A stretch of 64,000 nt of DNA from contig CP053170.1 of NCBI GenBank assembly GCA_014607495.2, positions 7,006,001-7,070,000 of the forward strand, read 5' to 3'. Below the pieces are notes generated by a model, which had not been told where the DNA came from, did not search any database, and worked only from the letters and a program-made list of their open reading frames with translations. Shown one piece after another: positions 10,331-20,067 of this stretch (position 1 is its first letter; each line of letters starts with the position of its first letter). A program made the position numbers and the translations under genes. This DNA is from Carposina sasakii (Eukaryota > Arthropoda > Insecta > Lepidoptera > Carposinidae).

Positions 10331-11204
10331 GGTTAATATCGGTCCAGCCCTTTCAGAGATTAACCAGAAAATAACAGACAGACAAAAATTTAGAAATATG
10401 TTATTTTTTTTATTTATTTAGTTTTTATTTTCTCTTGGTATGTGTAACCTTAAATTCGCAGTATCTCTTTGTATTATATGCAACAATTTTCATTATCTCT
10501 TTATAAGCTTAGTACATGAGGTAATTTATTCAAACACATGCGCGTAATATCGTGCTTCATCAAAAACAATTAACATTGATTCTTCAACGATTTCAACTTT
10601 CCCACAAAAGGGTCGATGAACAATGTCATTTCGTCTATTGTTCGTCCCCTTTCAATCCTTTCCTTTTCATCACTGATGACTCAAAGTTGATTGGAGACGG
10701 TCACATCGATATCTAGAAACGGAAAGGGGTATTGAAAAATGCACATTTTAAAATATAAAAATGAATTGCTGATTTTTGGTTTGAATTTCATTAAAATATT
10801 TTTTTAAAAACTTTGCTTTTTTTGATCTCAACTGATATTTATATCTTTCGTCCCTCCGCACATTACCTCTCGCTCACTACTAATGCATGGAGCGTACTCT
10901 CCAATCATCACACATTTATATTACCTAAATATAACAAATATCGAGAGATGTCAAAAGTAATATTTTTACGCCATACGGCTCGAGCAGACTGGATGCGTGT
11001 GCGTGCACGTAAACGTAGACGTGCACGTACCGCTGAGTTGTAAAGTATGGAACTGTATAAGACATGGAACACCGAATGCGTGTGCGTAGACGTAAGCGTA
11101 TACGTATGCGTTACCCTACGCAATGCAGCTCCCAAAATACAAAAAGACTGCGTGACTACGTGCGTACCCACGCAGTGAGTCATGCAGAACGAGAACGTCG
11201 TCAT

Positions 11205-11271
11205 GCCTGCCCGTGGGTTGATGACACTGCGATCACCACAGAATACTTGTATCACCAACCCGCCTGCCTAT
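11205..11271 (+). mobile_element. RTE-derived SINE-like fragment
   Basis: GCCTGCCCGTGGGT is joined after an internal deletion to ATCACCAACCCGCCTGCC. Head and core are present and the (TGA)n end is missing. Confidence 0.55.
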
Positions 11272-11346
11272 GAAGACGAAGAATAATTAGCGCTATGTAT
11301 TTATGGTTGCCAGGTGCTTATCTGGCTTCTCGTAGAGTGTCTTGTG

Positions 11347-11432
11347 TTCGTCACACCGAAGGGCCCGGTGGTGGGCGATCCCTCAATGGAGATTTGAACT
11401 TCCGAATTGACGCCTGATACAATTCAATATTA
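11347..11432 (+). repeat. GGGCCCGGTGG repeat, inverted flank variant
   Basis: GGGCCCGGTGGTGGGCG is followed by GATTTGAACTTCCGAATTG and CGCCTGATA, the reverse complement of the flank found upstream of the same core at 1915. This suggests the family itself has inverted ends. Confidence 0.6.
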
Positions 11433-11564
11433 ACGAAGAATAAGTTTGTAGATGCATGTATCGATATAATAATATATGCTGTGCGTTGCAGTGGATCAGA
11501 GTGGACTCAAAGTGGAATTTATGGATTAGATAGTTTTCCAGTGGGTGGAATTGTTTTCACGGCA

Positions 11565-11660
11565 CCTCATAAGTAATTGTGTAAATGACAAGGATAGTGT
11601 CAAGATAATATATTACCATTCATACCCCTGGACATTATGTGATTTATTTATTTATTATAA
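11565..11660 (+). repeat. LINE 3' tail, first of a tandem pair
   Basis: CATAAGTAATTGTGTAAA...ATAATATATTACCA...GTGATTTATTTATTTATT. The same start and finish recur at 11716-11920, so two truncated copies of one tail lie in the same orientation. Confidence 0.55.
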
Positions 11661-11715
11661 AAACAGTTATTATTTTATATTTGTCTCGGAATTTCTCGAA
11701 TTACTATTAGAATAA

Positions 11716-11922
11716 ATACATAAGTAATTGTGTAAAGGTATGTGTGGTGTCACTCATGAGGATGACTGAGATCAGATACAAGTGTACAATGGAAGAGTGG
11801 ATGGATAATATATTACCAGGTTCATAAACCGACCCATGAAAGTAGGAGCATGTATTGTAGCAAATGGAGATCCGTGATCTCTGCCTACCCCTCCGGGAAA
11901 GAGGCGTGATTTTTATTTATTT
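11716..11922 (+). repeat. LINE 3' tail with GGCGTGATTTTTATTTATT end
   Basis: It contains GGTTCATAAACCGACCCATG, AAATGGAGATCCGTGATCTC, TGCCTACCCCTCCGGGAAAG and AGGCGTGATTT followed by a TTTA repeat. Minus-strand relatives are at 19940-20000 and 56058-56215. No coding part remains. Confidence 0.7.
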
Positions 11923-12160
11923 ATTGGGTATGCGTGAGCGTGTGCGTAGACGTACGCGTTACCCGGTGTGACATCGGGGTACGCCATAACCACGCGCGTG
12001 ACTACGACGTGGTTACGTACGTGGTTACGTTACGCATTCGGTGTGCTCGAGCCTTTATTCGTATATTATGTCGAATGCATATTGAATTACACGTGGTATA
12101 ACAAAAACCACTAGGCATTTTGAATAGTATGTGTATGCCTACGACGTATACACCACCTGT

Positions 12161-12433
12161 GGGGGGCAATTCTCGAAGTCTCGAGTTGGAACGAAGCCGA
12201 AACGGAACCGTTGTAGACGCTTAGAAAAAAACAATAATTACTTTACGGTGGTGACGTAATTAGACACAATTCAGCACGAGACAGATGATTGTTTTTATTC
12301 TGTCATACTCGCGACCGATGCATGCTAAAATATACCTTTATTACTCGTGCGGTAAGTATGCTTCGCACCGCGTTTCGTTAACGGTTCGTTACTTGTTGCG
12401 TTTCGGCTCAAAAATTTTCAAGAATTGCCCCCC
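12161..12433. mobile_element. MITE with GGGGGGCAATTCT arms
   Basis: It starts GGGGGGCAATTCTCGAA and ends TTTTCAAGAATTGCCCCCC, an inverted pair. The interior has CGAGTTGGAACGAAGCCGAA, GACGTAATTAGACACA and GCGTTTCGGCTC. A partial copy is at 62480-62615. The target duplication is not clear. Confidence 0.7.
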
Positions 12434-12464
12434 TGGTTGTGTTTACAAAACGTCATAACTGCAG

Positions 12465-12590
12465 GATAATGAATGAGATCCTATAGCAAAGTACTGAAAT
12501 AAGTTCATCGCCTGAGAGAACGCTCCCGACTTCCTTAGTCGATTTTTCGACATTCACGGATGATGTATGCAGCTGATTTATTCTAGTGTA
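12465..12590 (-). repeat. LINE head fragment (GTCGACTAAGG...GGCGATAAGC family)
   Basis: On the minus strand: AGCTGCATAC...GTCG...GACTAAGGAAG...GTTCTCTCAGGCGATGAACT. The same module is repeated about a dozen times across the window, usually short. No coding sequence remains. Confidence 0.55.
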
Positions 12591-12653
12591 CGCCCACATC
12601 TGCATAGGACAAATTAAACGCACACTAAAGTAAATAACGACTTATTAAGTTAA

Positions 12654-12955
12654 CTAGTGGACGCCCGCGACTCCGTCCGCGTGGACTACAGAAAAAACAA
12701 ATAGTCGAAATTATTCGGGATAAAAACATTTTTCCCGGGATAAAAAGTGGCCTATACGAGTATGTTAAGTGGGACCTGTCACAATATATTCCTGAAAACT
12801 GCATCATAATGGGTTCAGCCGTTTCTGAGATTAGCGTGCACAAACGCACAGACAAACCGACAAACAGACAAAAATTTAAAAAATCATTCTTTTGGGTGCT
12901 ATTTCGTCGTTGATAAAGGTCTACTATAATATTTTTTCTCATATATCTTCCATGT
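12654..12955 (-). mobile_element. Short Helitron, 5'-truncated
   Basis: On the minus strand it ends GCGGACGGAGTCGCGGGCGT...CCACTAG followed by T, the Helitron 3' signature with a GC-rich hairpin before CTRR. The body matches the complete copy at 23218-23548. The 105-codon open frame read across it is repeat-derived and not a gene. Confidence 0.8.
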
Positions 12956-13459
12956 ACACTAATGTTCAGACAGAGATTCGTTACATTTTCACTATACGAG
13001 TATGTATAGATAAGACATTTAATCTATTATCAAAATAATATTACTCGTATTTAAAAAAAGCCTGTCCCAATATCTTTATATCTCTAGGGTTGTCGACTGT
13101 ACTCACAATGTGAGTCTCACATACCATTTAACTTGTTTTGGGATTGGTTTATGAGTGGTATTCGTTAGGAAAGAACATTTAGGTATAACAACAATAAACA
13201 AATACCATTGGTGTTAGTTTTCTGGCATTGGAATGCAATAGGTCGTGTAACTCCTGTCACTAGACACATCTAGTTTCTTCTATGTCAATGGTACGAGTAT
13301 ATATACGGTGAATCTGCCGATCGTTAACTGTGACACTTTAATGGGGCTTGATCTCTTCTATCAGTTCCTAACCTGGATGAATAGAAAATTTGTTTTTACC
13401 TGGCAAAGCCAAAAGAAAAGTTCTTATTCATTATTGTACACAAGGCACTACAGTAAATT

Positions 13460-13642
13460 TTTATTCCTGTCATTATCTCATTACTTGCAGCCGTGCAAAG
13501 CCGGGGCGGTTTGTTATATAGCCTAAGGCCTTTCTCGATAAATAGTCTATTTAAAAATGAAATAATTTTTAAATCGGACCAGTAGTTCCTGAGATTAGCG
13601 CGTTCAAACAAACAAACTCTTCAGCTTTATTATATTATATAG
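13460..13642 (-). mobile_element. Short Helitron, 5' half
   Basis: On the minus strand: ATAATATAATAAAGCTGAAG, then GTTTGTTTGTTTGAACGCGC, TAATCTCAGGAACTACTGG and TCGAGAAAGGCCTTAGGC. It matches the 5' part of 32700-33137. The 3' hairpin and CTAG are missing. Confidence 0.7.
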
Positions 13643-13666
13643 TCAAGATTTATGAGGTGGACGCAA

Positions 13667-13757
13667 TAAATTAAGTGGTACAGGCCCCAGACTGGCATTG
13701 CCTCTACGCCGTCCGACAGCAAGGCGCACGTCTTAACCATTGGGCTATTTGAACTGA
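13667..13757 (-). mobile_element. tRNA-headed SINE fragment
   Basis: On the minus strand: ATAGCCCAATGGTTAAGACG, TGCGCCTTGCTGTCGGACGG and GGGGCCTGTACCACTTAAT. The A-box region is clear; the B box is degraded. It is related to the SINE heads at 15053 and 58240. Confidence 0.6.
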
Positions 13758-13891
13758 AATGTATCTATTTACTTTATATTTCTCGTATCTACCCATGTAT
13801 TTGCGCTTAATTCATTTTCTGTGCGCCAGGACCAAAAATTATCTCTGCAAATGATCACAAGCAGTAATTTATCTTTCATATCTACGGCTAC

Positions 13892-14244
13892 TAGGGTTGT
13901 CACCAAATAAAATTTATCTTATAAAGATATGCATGGCAGAGATTTTGATATTTTAATATAGATTTCTTTTAATGGGAGACAGCTATAGGACCATAATTTC
14001 GAAGTCTATACGTGAAAAAAGAAACTTTCTACTCCGAAATAAAATATTCAAAAGTAAGAATCCCTTCTTATATCCTGTAATTTATATATATGCAATGAAG
14101 AATAAGAAATTATATTAAAATAATTACAGGTACCCGTAGTTTGTTTTGCACTTTGGACTCCTTGCGACCTATCCCGCATCGTGCTAAGAGGAAGTTAAAT
14201 AATTTTCAAAGCACTTTAGCTATTTCTATAAGATGGCAACCCTA
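13892..14244. mobile_element. Possible MITE with GGGTTGYCA ends
   Basis: TA + GGGTTGTCACC at the left and GATGGCAACCC + TA at the right are inverted over about 10 bases. The arms are short and no second copy is seen, so this is tentative. Confidence 0.35.
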
Positions 14245-14435
14245 ATCCCAGGTAAACATCTAGCTCTGGATGAATAAGCAATTTGAAGGAAACCTCTGTA
14301 TTTAACTAAGCTTACCTCACGGAAATTAGGGTCACCACTTAAAGACTACCATCAGTTATTTGCACAATTTTATATTTGAAATATGAAATGAAAAGGAACG
14401 TAAATGTCATGATAAAAAGGTCGCCTATGGAATTC

Positions 14436-14480
14436 AGGGGCGTTCTCTCAGGCGATAAGCTAATAACTTATCAGTGATCC
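14436..14480 (+). repeat. LINE head fragment
   Basis: GGGGCGTTCTCTCAGGCGAT followed by AAGCTAATAACTTATCAGTG matches the GGCGATAAGCTAGCAACTTG module elsewhere. Confidence 0.55.
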
Positions 14481-14516
14481 TTTACATCTGACCACGCTCT
14501 AACTGTTAAAGGGAGT

Positions 14517-14806
14517 TGGAGGATACTTCTATGCTGCTCTGGGAGTGAAAAAAAAAAGGTATAATACTACAGCTGCTTCTCTTCCCGGGCATACTGTACA
14601 AGTCAGTAGAGGGACAAGAGGGTCTTGGTGTTTTGTAGGCGATGGGCTGACCACCTGTCACTACTAACCGAACCTGTACATCTTAACTATACCCTCAAAA
14701 TTGGTCAGAAGTGGCACCATGTGGTTCTATCGGCCCTTGGTGCTCTGCCTAGCCCGTAAGGAATAGAGGCGTGATTTTATGTATGTATGTAAGGCTTCAG
14801 GATGCT
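14517..14806 (+). mobile_element. SINE-like unit ending GGCGTGATT(ATGT)n, copy 1
   Basis: It starts CTATGCTGCTCTGGGAGTG with an A run, then GGTATAATACTACAGCTGC, CTTCTCTTCCCGGGCATAC, GATGGGCTGACCACCTGTC and CGGCCCTTGGTGCTCTGCC, ending AGGCGTGATTTTATG plus TATG repeats. Four other copies are at 21575, 30620, 51712 and 61683. There is no coding capacity. The microsatellite tail is that of a LINE-type retroelement. Confidence 0.8.
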
Positions 14807-15052
14807 ATCAGTAGGCTCGTCGCTGTTAGTGAGAGCGTTACGATAGTGAACGTCAATGCGAATCGATGCTACACTGTCTAAATATGCACATTATGACTTG
14901 GGAAGGACTAAAAGCATGCCGAACTGTAATGCAAGGTAAACATAAAACCCTGGTCAAGTTTCTTTGCCGTTCTTCTTGTTCAGGAGTAATACAACTAGCG
15001 GATTATTTTGCTTAAGTATTACTTTTACTAATGATTTATTTTAATTAATTAA

Positions 15053-15400
15053 GCGGTGATAGCCCAGTGGTTAAGATGTGCACCTTCCAAGCGGGAGGGG
15101 TAAGTTCGATCCCCGTCACGGGCCTGTACCAATGAATTTATTTAATGTATAGATGTTAATGTTGCAAAATTGTCACTTAGCTCGTGCCTCGGAATGTACC
15201 TACGTAAAACCATTGGTCCTGCGCCTGATCTCTCTTCGGTCGTGTCGACTTTCCGTCCCATCGGACTATGAGAGTGAGGGAATAGAGAGTGCGTCTGTGT
15301 TTGCGCACACACTTGTGCACTATAATATCTCCTGTGTACCTGGCCAATCTCTATAGAGATTGGTCGCGTTCGCCGAAATACGGTCGGAGATCATCATCAA
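15053..15400 (+). mobile_element. tRNA-headed SINE, type A body
   Basis: The tRNA-like head GCGGTGATAGCCCAGTGG...TTAAG (A box) and GTAAGTTCGATCCCCG (B box) is followed by GGCCTGTACCAATGAATT and AAATTGTCACTTAGCT. Beyond that the body is GGTCCTGCGCCTGATCTCTC, ATCGGACTATGAGAGTGAGG and a tail with ATCATCATC. The body differs from the SINEs at 16431 and 58240 although the head is the same. The open frame at 15153-15356 is inside the SINE. Confidence 0.8.
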
Positions 15401-15957
15401 TTAATTTTGTATGTTTTAAAATTAATCAAAATATTTGCATGCCATATTTTTAGCTCTGATCTCTCTGATGATGATGTCTCTGATCTAATAATGTAATAAT
15501 AACTTTATTGTACCATGTTGAGTGAGCCAATAAATAATCACTTTATTTCAAAGAAGTTGTCATTTTTCTACCCATAAGATGACTTACAAGGCTCATGTCC
15601 CAGTATCGTCTCTTTTTTCTACTAAATAACTGTTTTATACTTCAAAGAAAACCCATTGGAAATAATGCCACAAAAAATGTCTCAACCGAGTATTTTCAAA
15701 CTAAACCTTAATTTTTTAATATTTATTAAAAGTTAGTGATAAACTAGAATTCGCTGCGACTCTATTATGTATAATATTTACTACTTACCTAGACGTAAAA
15801 AATCTTAATACAGAAAAGTATTAACCTTTTCCATTTAAATGTAATTTTCAGGTCATATTAAACCATCCCGCAAACATTTAGAGCGAGTTTATAAAATACA
15901 GAGCGGAGCGGAGCGAGGGGCGATTAGCATATTTTAAGAGAATTTCTGTATTTTCTA
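15401..15957. other. Unannotated stretch
   Basis: AT-rich with a short GAGCGGAGCGGAGCG repeat near 15900. I see no gene. Confidence 0.4.
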
Positions 15958-16387
15958 TACAGGGTGTTTGTGACAGCCAGGCACTGAAAATTTTCGCAGG
16001 AAAATTCCGAAATTTTCCGACATTTTTTTCATATTTTCTGGAAAAAATTTGTTCAGTTCGTTTAATTAGGCCTTAAATAATGACATAAAAATAAAATTTT
16101 AACCAAAAGATGATTTAAAAAAAAGTTGCTCTCAAAAATCTCAAAAAACTAATCAACCCTAATGGAGAGTCACAATTGATCCAAAAAACAGAAATGGGTC
16201 ACACAATAACTAATAACTCCATTTAATTAGTCACAGGATCGCCCGATACAATTAGCGCGGAGAGTAAAGATTACTGAAAATCATATGATAAATGCATTTC
16301 CTGCGAATAATAACACTGTCGTATAACTCAATAGTATGGTACTTGTTCAGCATTTCAGTATTTCCTAGCTGTCACCTACACCCTGTA
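15958..16387. mobile_element. Mariner-like MITE (CAGGGTGTTTGTGACAGCC)
   Basis: TA + CAGGGTGTTTGTGACAGCC at the left and GCTGTCACCTACACCCTG + TA at the right. The interior includes GAAAATTTTCGCAGG and a stretch common to 59500-59686. A left-end copy is at 36348. No transposase reading frame remains. Confidence 0.8.
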
Positions 16388-16430
16388 TACTTACTAAAGT
16401 ATTCATAGAAATATTGATTTCATAGAGATT

Positions 16431-16690
16431 GCGGTGATAGTTTAATGGTTAGAACGTGCACGTTTCAGTTGGAAGACCGTAGGTTCGATCCCAGTCAACG
16501 GCCTATACCACTGCATTTATTTCATGTAGGGATTTTCAAAAAATTGTCACATAGCTATACCTGGGGAGGGTTGGCGTCAGACCGGCAGCCGGCTGTAAAC
16601 AAACGCCAAATCCTTGGCAATGTGAGTTCAGGAAGAAACCACATTGCGCTGACACCATAAATAATGAGATAAGGGCAGGAAAATGATGAT
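16431..16690 (+). mobile_element. tRNA-headed SINE, type B body
   Basis: The head GCGGTGATAGTTTAATGG (A box) and CGTAGGTTCGATCCCAG (B box) is followed by GCCTATACCACTGCATTTA, TTGTCACATAGCTATACC, GTTGGCGTCAGACCGGCAGC and ATTGCGCTGACACCATAA, with a GATGATT tail. It pairs with the copy at 58240. Confidence 0.8.
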
Positions 16691-16749
16691 TTATTGATTT
16701 AATTGAAAAAATCGCTCTCATAGATGTTTAATTAATTATAATATGATTG

Positions 16750-16910
16750 AACTGGCACCCACGATTTTATCCGCGTAAACTTTAGAATTCCCATTATTTC
16801 CTGTTCCCATGGGAATTTCGGGAAATCTCTTCTCATTGGACCTAAACGTCATAAAAGGATGCCACCCACGGTCCCAATATCAGGTTTATAACTTTAGTAA
16901 TATTGACTCT
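16750..16910 (-). mobile_element. Helitron fragment
   Basis: GGCACCCACGATTTTATCC, GCGTAAACTTTAGAATTCCC, CCATGGGAATTTCGGGAAAT and GCCACCCACGGTC follow the order seen at 43502-43722. No intact CTAG terminus. Confidence 0.6.
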
Positions 16911-16964
16911 GATGAATGAGTCAGTGATGGGTTAGTCAGCTACTTTGTTTAAATGAATATTAAC

Positions 16965-17065
16965 AAGCTTCACAGCACATTCACTTAGTCCCACATTAAG
17001 ATCCCTAAGGTCTTGTGTCGTGGGTACTAAGCAAATAAATAGATAGATAAGTATAGAAACTTCCA
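16965..17065 (-). mobile_element. SINE tail fragment (39598 family)
   Basis: ACTTAGTCCCACATTAAGAT, CCCTAAGGTCTTGTGTCGTG and GGTACTAAGCAA are the reverse complement of the SINE tail at 39760-39800. The tRNA head is absent. Confidence 0.7.
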
Positions 17066-17738
17066 TGACATGGAAACAATTTATCTAATAGAAAATACCT
17101 ATAGATCAAATAATGATCCAAGTTGATTTCAAGGGAAGTTATGACCCGAAATTTTTATGTAGGCTATTTTATGTATGTACCTTTTGAAACAGTTAATAAG
17201 AGTAAAGGTGCTGTAACTGCATTAAAAACCACTTTTCCGCTACCTTCTAAGCTCTAAGATACAGCCTAATGCCGTAAAAGATATTACAGAAGGAACGAGG
17301 GCAGTAATTGCAGTTTTTTGCGTTCCACAAGCTATGGTAATGGGAAATTTGTACGGAACGAGCAATTTTTTTTTGTAACGAGGCAGTTAAAATAACATAA
17401 GTTTCATGTTAAAATTAAACTTCATAAATATTGAGTACTATTAAAAAAAGCTAACAGCTAATTTCAATAACCGATATAGAGGTAACGTGTTTTGCATATT
17501 TCAGATTAAATATGTCATTGATTTCATACAAAATTTCAAATTTGCAATTTGAAAAATCCGAGATTCTTTAGGATCTCTTCTAATATTGAAGTTGGCCGTA
17601 AGACGGCAAAGGTATATAGGTAATAAAAATTTTAAAACGCAAATAAGCTAACAACGTCTTATCACTATAATATACATCTGTCCACGCAATGCTAAACGTG
17701 GGTAATCTCCTTTATGATCTTGCAGCCGTGTGAGTTAT
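17066..17738. other. Unannotated stretch
   Basis: AT-rich DNA with no clear boundary, repeat copy or gene. Confidence 0.4.
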
Positions 17739-17739
17739 A

Positions 17740-17878
17740 AATATTACTAATATTATAAACGCGAAAGTTTGTAAGTATGGATGGAGGGATGGATGGATAG
17801 ATGGATGTTTGTTACTCTTTCACGTAAAAACGGCTGGAGCGATTTTAATAAAATTTGGTATGGAGGTAGCTGACACCA
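17740..17878 (+). mobile_element. Short Helitron, 5' half
   Basis: TTACTAATATTATAAACGCG, AAAGTTTGTAAGTATGGATG with a GGATGGAT repeat, TGTTACTCTTTCACGTAAAA and CGGCTGGAGCGATTTTAAT match the 5' part of 35850-36086. The 3' half is replaced by unrelated DNA. The 172-codon minus-strand open frame at 17753-18271 runs partly through it and has no recognised domain. Confidence 0.7.
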
Positions 17879-18489
17879 TTTTTTTAACGTGAGAAAATGA
17901 CGCATTCGACCACGGCTGGGGCAAGCACGTGGGATATGTGGGACTCTCTGACCGACCGCGAAGGATGGCAAGTTTCGGCAGCATATAAATAATAAAAAAA
18001 TTGCTTTATCCGTAAAACATTTTCTGTTCTGTCGAGAAAGCCCCAAGAAGTGACAATAATACTTGTGTTGGGGATATGAAATTATGGTCCAAATTTCTTT
18101 AAAAATAGATAGAGCAGAATTAAAATGATGTATGATAGATATACATACGACTGGGTTCCCAAAATAGGATAACTGTAATGACAGGAATACAAAGATCCCA
18201 CGTTCAGCATATATTGTACTAAAATAGAAGCAAATTCCATTTAAACCGCAGTGTGTATTTAATAAAACCACACATTGCTCCTTTAAAGCTACTTAAATTC
18301 TCGTCACTGCGCAAAGCTAGGTATATATATATACCGTTGAGTCGTGAAAAACAAATATAGCTTTAATACTCCCGTTATAGGCTGTTAAAAAGTAGCGCCA
18401 AATTCGCTTTAAATGCGCTGCTCGTCATTTATCGTTTGTGGCGAAGTGCTAGTAAACCTGTACTAATGTTTCTCGAATGTTTCTCGAAT
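17879..18489. other. Unannotated stretch
   Basis: No recognised gene or repeat. It includes most of an open minus-strand frame (172 codons, to 18271) whose C-terminal part is antisense to Helitron sequence. Confidence 0.4.
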
Positions 18490-18556
18490 TATTTAATTGT
18501 ATCAGGCGTTACTATTCAAATTTCAAAATTCAAACTTCAAATAGTGGTGGGCGTAC
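18490..18556 (+). repeat. Decayed GGCGTTAC...GGTGGTGGGCG repeat upstream of the LINE
   Basis: ATCAGGCGTTACTATTCAAA and AATAGTGGTGGGCGTACCC are a weak copy of the block at 1915-2000. Its position suggests that the block may be the 5' end of this RTE family; that is inference. Confidence 0.5.
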
Positions 18557-18579
18557 CCTTAATAGATAAAATCGTGGGT

Positions 18580-19935
18580 TATCGCTGGTAACGTACAATG
18601 CGCGCACGCTGAGGGAGGACACAAAGCTCGATGAGCTGGAAGAGGAAATGAGTAAGTTGCGGTGGGATATTGTAGGGTTATCAGAGGTCCGAAGACAGGG
18701 AGAGGATACGATAACCCTGAAATCTGGCAACTTACTCTACCACCGGGAGGGTGATCATAAGTCCCAGGATGGTGTTGGTTTTATCGTCCACAAGTCCCTC
18801 GAACCAAGCATCGAATCCATCACGAGTGTGTCGAGCAGGGTAGCATACCTGATACTCAGAGTATCAAAAAGATACTCGTTGAAGGTCATCCAGGTAAACG
18901 CGCCGACATCGACACATCCGGATGACGAGGTAGAGGTTATGTATGAGGATATAAGTACAGCCATACATACCTCTAAAACTCATTTCTGTGTTGTTATAGG
19001 GGACTTCAATGCGAAACTGGGCAAGCGGGGTGAGAATGAGTTGAAAGTGGGACAATTTGGATGCGGCGACAGGAACCCCAAGGGCCAGACGCTGGCCGAT
19101 TTTCTAGAGATGGAGGGACTCTTTATGATGAACTCTTTCTTAAAGAAGCCGCCTCATAGGAAATGGACCTGGCTCTATCCCAACAAGCACACGAGGAACG
19201 AGATAGACTTCATATTGACCACCGACAGACGGATATTCAATGATGTCTCAGTAATCAACAGGGTGAAAACCAGTAGCGATCACCGAATGGTTCGAGGCAC
19301 ATTGAATTTTAATGTCAAACGAGAGAGATCACGACTAGTGAAGTCTACACTCCGACCCTCATCCGTGCACTTTCAAAACTCCGAGAGCTTTCAACTCGAG
19401 CTGACAAACCGCTTTGCTTGCCTAGAGGATTGCATGTCAGTGGATGATATAAATAACAGGCTGGTAGAAACTGTCCACACCTCAACCTATGCAACCAGTG
19501 CGTGCTACCGGTGATGACCTACGGTACCGAGACGTGGTCTCTAACTATGTGCCTCATAAAGAAGCTCAGGATCGCACAGCGAGCGATGGAGAGAGTTATG
19601 CTTGGGATCTCTACGTGATCGAATCAGAAATGAGGAGATCCGCAGACGTACAAAGATCACCAACATAGCTCAACGGTCCAGCAATCTGAAGTGGCAATGG
19701 GCAGGGAACATAGCTCGAATAACTGATGGTCGATGGAGTCGGAAAGTTCTAGAGTGGATACCACGTATCGGCAAACGCAGCGTGGGAAGGCCACCCGCGA
19801 GGTGGACGGACGACCTGGCCAAGGTCGCGGGCGACTGTTGGATGCAGGCGGCTTCCGACCGGTCGGAGTGGAGGTTCTTGGGGGAGGCCTATGTCCAACA
19901 GTGGACTTCTGTCGACTGTAAATGATGAAAAATTA
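18580..19935 (+). pseudogene. RTE-clade LINE, reverse transcriptase core deleted
   Basis: The element keeps an apurinic-type endonuclease (18598-19514, ATG at 18648) and the C-terminal tail of the polyprotein (about 19510-19924). Endonuclease motifs are present in order: GLSEVRR (catalytic Glu), VVIGDFNAKLG, RNEIDFILTTDR and SSDHRMV. The tail reads KWQWAGNIARITDGRWSRKV...GRPPARWTDDL...FLGEAYVQQWT. The reverse transcriptase palm between them, usually several hundred residues, is missing: near 19492-19512 the frame passes from the endonuclease end straight to QCVLPVMTYGTETW in another frame. A second frameshift lies near 19605. Upstream, codons for ARTLREDTKLDELEEE continue the frame before the first ATG. 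It belongs to the insect RTE group often mislabelled craniofacial development protein 2. It is inactive on its own. Confidence 0.9.
18648..19514 (+). CDS. LINE endonuclease remnant, 288 codons open
   Basis: This frame is the open part of the RTE element. It holds an exonuclease-endonuclease-phosphatase fold: residues 1-20 with SEV, about 110-125 with GDFNAKLGK, about 175-195 with the WTWLYPNK / EIDFI stretch, and about 210-215 with SSDHR. In the parent element the domain nicks target DNA to prime reverse transcription. The actual element frame begins upstream of this ATG, so the start is arbitrary. It ends by running out of frame at the deletion junction (TSACYR then stop). It is unlikely to be a host gene. 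Confidence 0.75.
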   Translation: MSKLRWDIVGLSEVRRQGEDTITLKSGNLLYHREGDHKSQDGVGFIVHKSLEPSIESITSVSSRVAYLILRVSKRYSLKVIQVNAPTSTHPDDEVEVMYEDISTAIHTSKTHFCVVIGDFNAKLGKRGENELKVGQFGCGDRNPKGQTLADFLEMEGLFMMNSFLKKPPHRKWTWLYPNKHTRNEIDFILTTDRRIFNDVSVINRVKTSSDHRMVRGTLNFNVKRERSRLVKSTLRPSSVHFQNSESFQLELTNRFACLEDCMSVDDINNRLVETVHTSTYATSACYR

Positions 19936-19939
19936 TGAG

Positions 19940-20000
19940 ATAAAATCATGCCTTTTTTCCGAAGGGCGAGGCAGAGATCACGGATCGTCATCCACACAGT
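19940..20000 (-). repeat. LINE 3' tail fragment
   Basis: On the minus strand: CGATCCGTGATCTCTGCCTC...AAAAAAGGCATGATTTTAT, the terminus of the family at 11716-11922. Confidence 0.6.
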
Positions 20001-20067
20001 AATTAAAGTCATTCTCAGCTGAACGCTTTATTTATCACAGACTGTTTTCTATTAGAGTGACGATCAA

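Larger units (their letters stand above)
10977..12057. mobile_element. Harbinger-like arms enclosing nested repeats
   Basis: The left arm starts GGCTCGAGCAG and continues GGATGCGTGTGCGTGCACGT; the right arm ends CATTCGGTGTGCTCGAGCCT followed by TTA. Both match the compact element at 2117-2327. Subterminal GCGTAGACGTAAGCG words fill roughly 10977-11200 and 11930-12054. Between them lie an RTE-derived piece, a GGGCCCGGTGG repeat and two LINE tails. Either a single larger element was invaded several times or two solo arms lie near each other. The left flank (ATA) does not match the right flank (TTA). Confidence 0.55.

Noticed and set aside
10908..11258. 116-codon minus-strand open frame with Thr/Arg-rich repeats
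   Set aside because: It is the translation of ACGT-rich Harbinger-like subterminal repeats.
17780..17815. GGATGGATGGATG run as an independent satellite
   Set aside because: It is an internal part of the short Helitrons (also at 35890 and 56950).
17753..18271. 172-codon minus-strand open frame as a gene
   Set aside because: Its C-terminal part is antisense to a Helitron fragment and the rest has no domain, start context or supporting structure.
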